DNA from: Streptantibioticus parmotrematis
GTDB taxonomy: Bacteria > Actinomycetota > Actinomycetes > Streptomycetales > Streptomycetaceae
Direction: 5' to 3'
DNA: 64,000 bases
Assembly (NCBI RefSeq): GCF_019890615.1
Contig: NZ_JAINVZ010000003.1
Span: 372,001-436,000, forward strand
Shown here: positions 62,809 to 64,000 of the stretch, piece by piece
How the letters are laid out: each line of letters starts with the position of its first letter
How positions within the stretch are numbered: position 1 is the stretch's first letter
Program-made: the position numbers and the translations under genes
Notes under the pieces: model-generated
Told to the model about the DNA's origin: nothing
The model's input: only the letters and a program-made list of their open reading frames with translations
Database searches by the model: none

Positions 62809-64000
62809 TCAGGCGCCGGACGGGAGCCAGTTGACGCCGTACGCGGCCAGAGTGACCGTCGTGCCGCCGACGCGCGCGGTCAGTTGGTGGCCGGTGGTGT
62901 TGACGGCGACGGTCGCGGTGCGGCCGGCGAGCGCCCGGACGCCCGGGGTGTCCACGGTGACCGGGCGCGCGGGGGCGCCGGGCGGGAAGGCGGCGGCGAA
63001 GCGGCGCAGCAGGGTGAGCATGGGCTGCGCGGCGCCGCCGTCCGGGTCGCCCGCGGTGGCGTTCCACAGGCAGCCGGGGCAGTCGCCGTCGCGGGTCTCG
63101 GGGTTCCAGTAGAAGGCGGCCGCCGCCCCGCCCTCGACGAGTTCCATCATCGCGGCGGCCTGTGCGGCCAGCAGCCGGTCGGCGGGCCAGGAGGCGTCGT
63201 CCGGCTTGACGTACCACTCGGCCCACCACACCGGCAGCCCGCCGCCGACCCGCCGCAGCCAGTCGCCGACCGCGGCGAACTTCTCCGTCGCGGTGAACGG
63301 ATCGGGGTCGAGGGCGCCGTCGTGCGTGGTGCTGGCGCCGTCGACGACCAGGAAGTCGGCGCCCTCCTTGTGCGCGAGCCAGTAGTCGAGCGCGTCCACC
63401 ACCCGCTGGTCGAGGCTGCCCCAGGCTCCGCGTACGGAGGAGGCGTCGGTCCTCTGGCCGGGTGCGACGCTGTCCATGTCCAGATAGGGACCGCCCACCA
63501 GATCATGCGGGGCGACCTTCTTGATCGCCTCGTAGACCAGGTTGTAGAGCCGGGTGTAGTCCTGGTAGTCCCAGCGGTCGGCGCCCTCGTCCCAGAACCC
63601 CTTGAACTCGTTCCACACCAGGAAGTGCGTGACGTCCGGGTAGCGGCGGGCGACCTTGGCGGCGAGCGCGGCGAAGTCCGCGTAGTGCGCGGGGTCGGGG
63701 GCCTGCTCCAGCTTCGACCAGTCGGTGGTGCCGGGTCTGCCGCCCTTCATCCAGTCCGGGGCGCAGCACAGCGTGAGCACGGGCACCCCGCCGGTCGCGC
63801 GGATCAGGGCGATGCGGCTGTCGAGGTTGGTGAAGTCGTAGGCCCCGGGCGCCGGTTCGGGGTTGTCGGCGCCCCAGCCCATGATCGCCTGGTCCTGCGG
63901 AAGCGGCTGGGCGGCGAGGGCACGGGCGGCGGTGCGGTCGGCCGCGGTGGTGCCGTCGTCGGCGCTGAACTGGGTGTGGGTGAACCCGAACCCGAGGTCC
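62809..64000 (-). CDS. Glycoside hydrolase, clan GH-A (GH39-like), 5' end outside the window
   Basis: At least 396 residues are visible; the frame is open to the right edge (DLGFGFTHTQFS... upstream of MGWGADNPEPAPGAYDF), so the N-terminus, probably with a signal peptide, is missing. A (beta/alpha)8 barrel carries the acid/base glutamate in HFLVWNEFKGFWDEG and the likely nucleophile in PVWWAEWYVK; a small beta domain ends the protein. GH39-type enzymes are beta-xylosidases, iduronidases or exopolysaccharide hydrolases. It is convergent with the glycan operon only 27 bp away and may trim or release that polymer. Confidence 0.85.
   Translation of the reverse strand, partial: DLGFGFTHTQFSADDGTTAADRTAARALAAQPLPQDQAIMGWGADNPEPAPGAYDFTNLDSRIALIRATGGVPVLTLCCAPDWMKGGRPGTTDWSKLEQAPDPAHYADFAALAAKVARRYPDVTHFLVWNEFKGFWDEGADRWDYQDYTRLYNLVYEAIKKVAPHDLVGGPYLDMDSVAPGQRTDASSVRGAWGSLDQRVVDALDYWLAHKEGADFLVVDGASTTHDGALDPDPFTATEKFAAVGDWLRRVGGGLPVWWAEWYVKPDDASWPADRLLAAQAAAMMELVEGGAAAAFYWNPETRDGDCPGCLWNATAGDPDGGAAQPMLTLLRRFAAAFPPGAPARPVTVDTPGVRALAGRTATVAVNTTGHQLTARVGGTTVTLAAYGVNWLPSGA

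Overview
This window is a roughly 72-75 % G+C chromosomal segment from an actinomycete, almost certainly Streptomyces or a close relative. The support is the extreme third-position G/C, frequent GTG and TTG starts, a conservon (cvn) module, an RNase Sa-type secreted ribonuclease, ISP-type specificity-domain and small membrane protein families typical of streptomycetes, and a fused ribose permease/binding protein. I saw no rRNA, tRNA, CRISPR array, insertion sequence or prophage. The segment looks like catabolic and accessory chromosome, not a transferred island.

Layout. 1-3400: conservon sensor kinase cvnA and roadblock gene cvnB (the rest of the operon lies off the left edge). 3989-10602: single genes, namely an F420/FMN oxidoreductase, a YnfA-type membrane protein, a methyltransferase, a CoA-disulfide-reductase-like flavoprotein, a secreted guanyl ribonuclease, a tautomerase, a LysR regulator and a Nudix hydrolase. 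10712-11836: a NiCoT nickel/cobalt permease behind a Nur-like operator. 11943-17156: a sugar-acid block (gntR / gntK-gntP, gudD and an SDR). 17369-19654: an aminoglycoside-phosphotransferase-like kinase next to an acyl-CoA dehydrogenase, a split version of the animal ACAD10/11 architecture. 19725-21658: ArsR-type regulator and MFS exporter. 21781-34251: a lipid-catabolism zone with quinone oxidoreductase, three TetR regulators, acyl-CoA ligase, SDR, MaoC hydratase and acyl-CoA dehydrogenase, interrupted by a secreted penicillin-acylase-family enzyme and a hydrolase-fold protein without a nucleophile. 34320-40294: a ribose locus (rbsR-rbsA-rbsCB-rbsK-rbsD). 40494-47855: an amidase, a small membrane protein, a collapsed XRE regulator pseudogene, a GntR/VOC/SDR cluster, a class I amidotransferase, a SUMF1-domain protein and a methyltransferase. 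48167-53115: an aldehyde/alcohol dehydrogenase pair, homogentisate dioxygenase and a UTRA-type GntR regulator. 53206-54938: an orphan ISP-type specificity domain and a small conserved protein. 55268-64000: a tightly coupled surface-glycan operon (two GT2 transferases, a polysaccharide deacetylase and a 1222-residue flippase/GT-C fusion) facing a glycoside hydrolase.

How the parts work together. Regulation is unusually readable. Most regulators have a palindrome in their own or a neighbouring promoter: Nur-like, ArsR-like (doubled), a LacI site at rbsR, two near-identical TetR sites bracketing maoC and tetR, a family of ATAC-N5-GGT sites in the fatty-acid genes, a 10-4-10 palindrome at hmgA, a 7-1-7 palindrome at the aldehyde dehydrogenase, paired ATGTTGACAT sites at the GntR gene and a 16-bp triple repeat at gudD. 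Strong perfect hairpins separate several convergent genes. The candidates I rate most likely to be new biology are the flippase/GT-C fusion glycan operon and the split ACAD10/11-like kinase-dehydrogenase pair. All functional statements rest on motif reading; no database search was possible.
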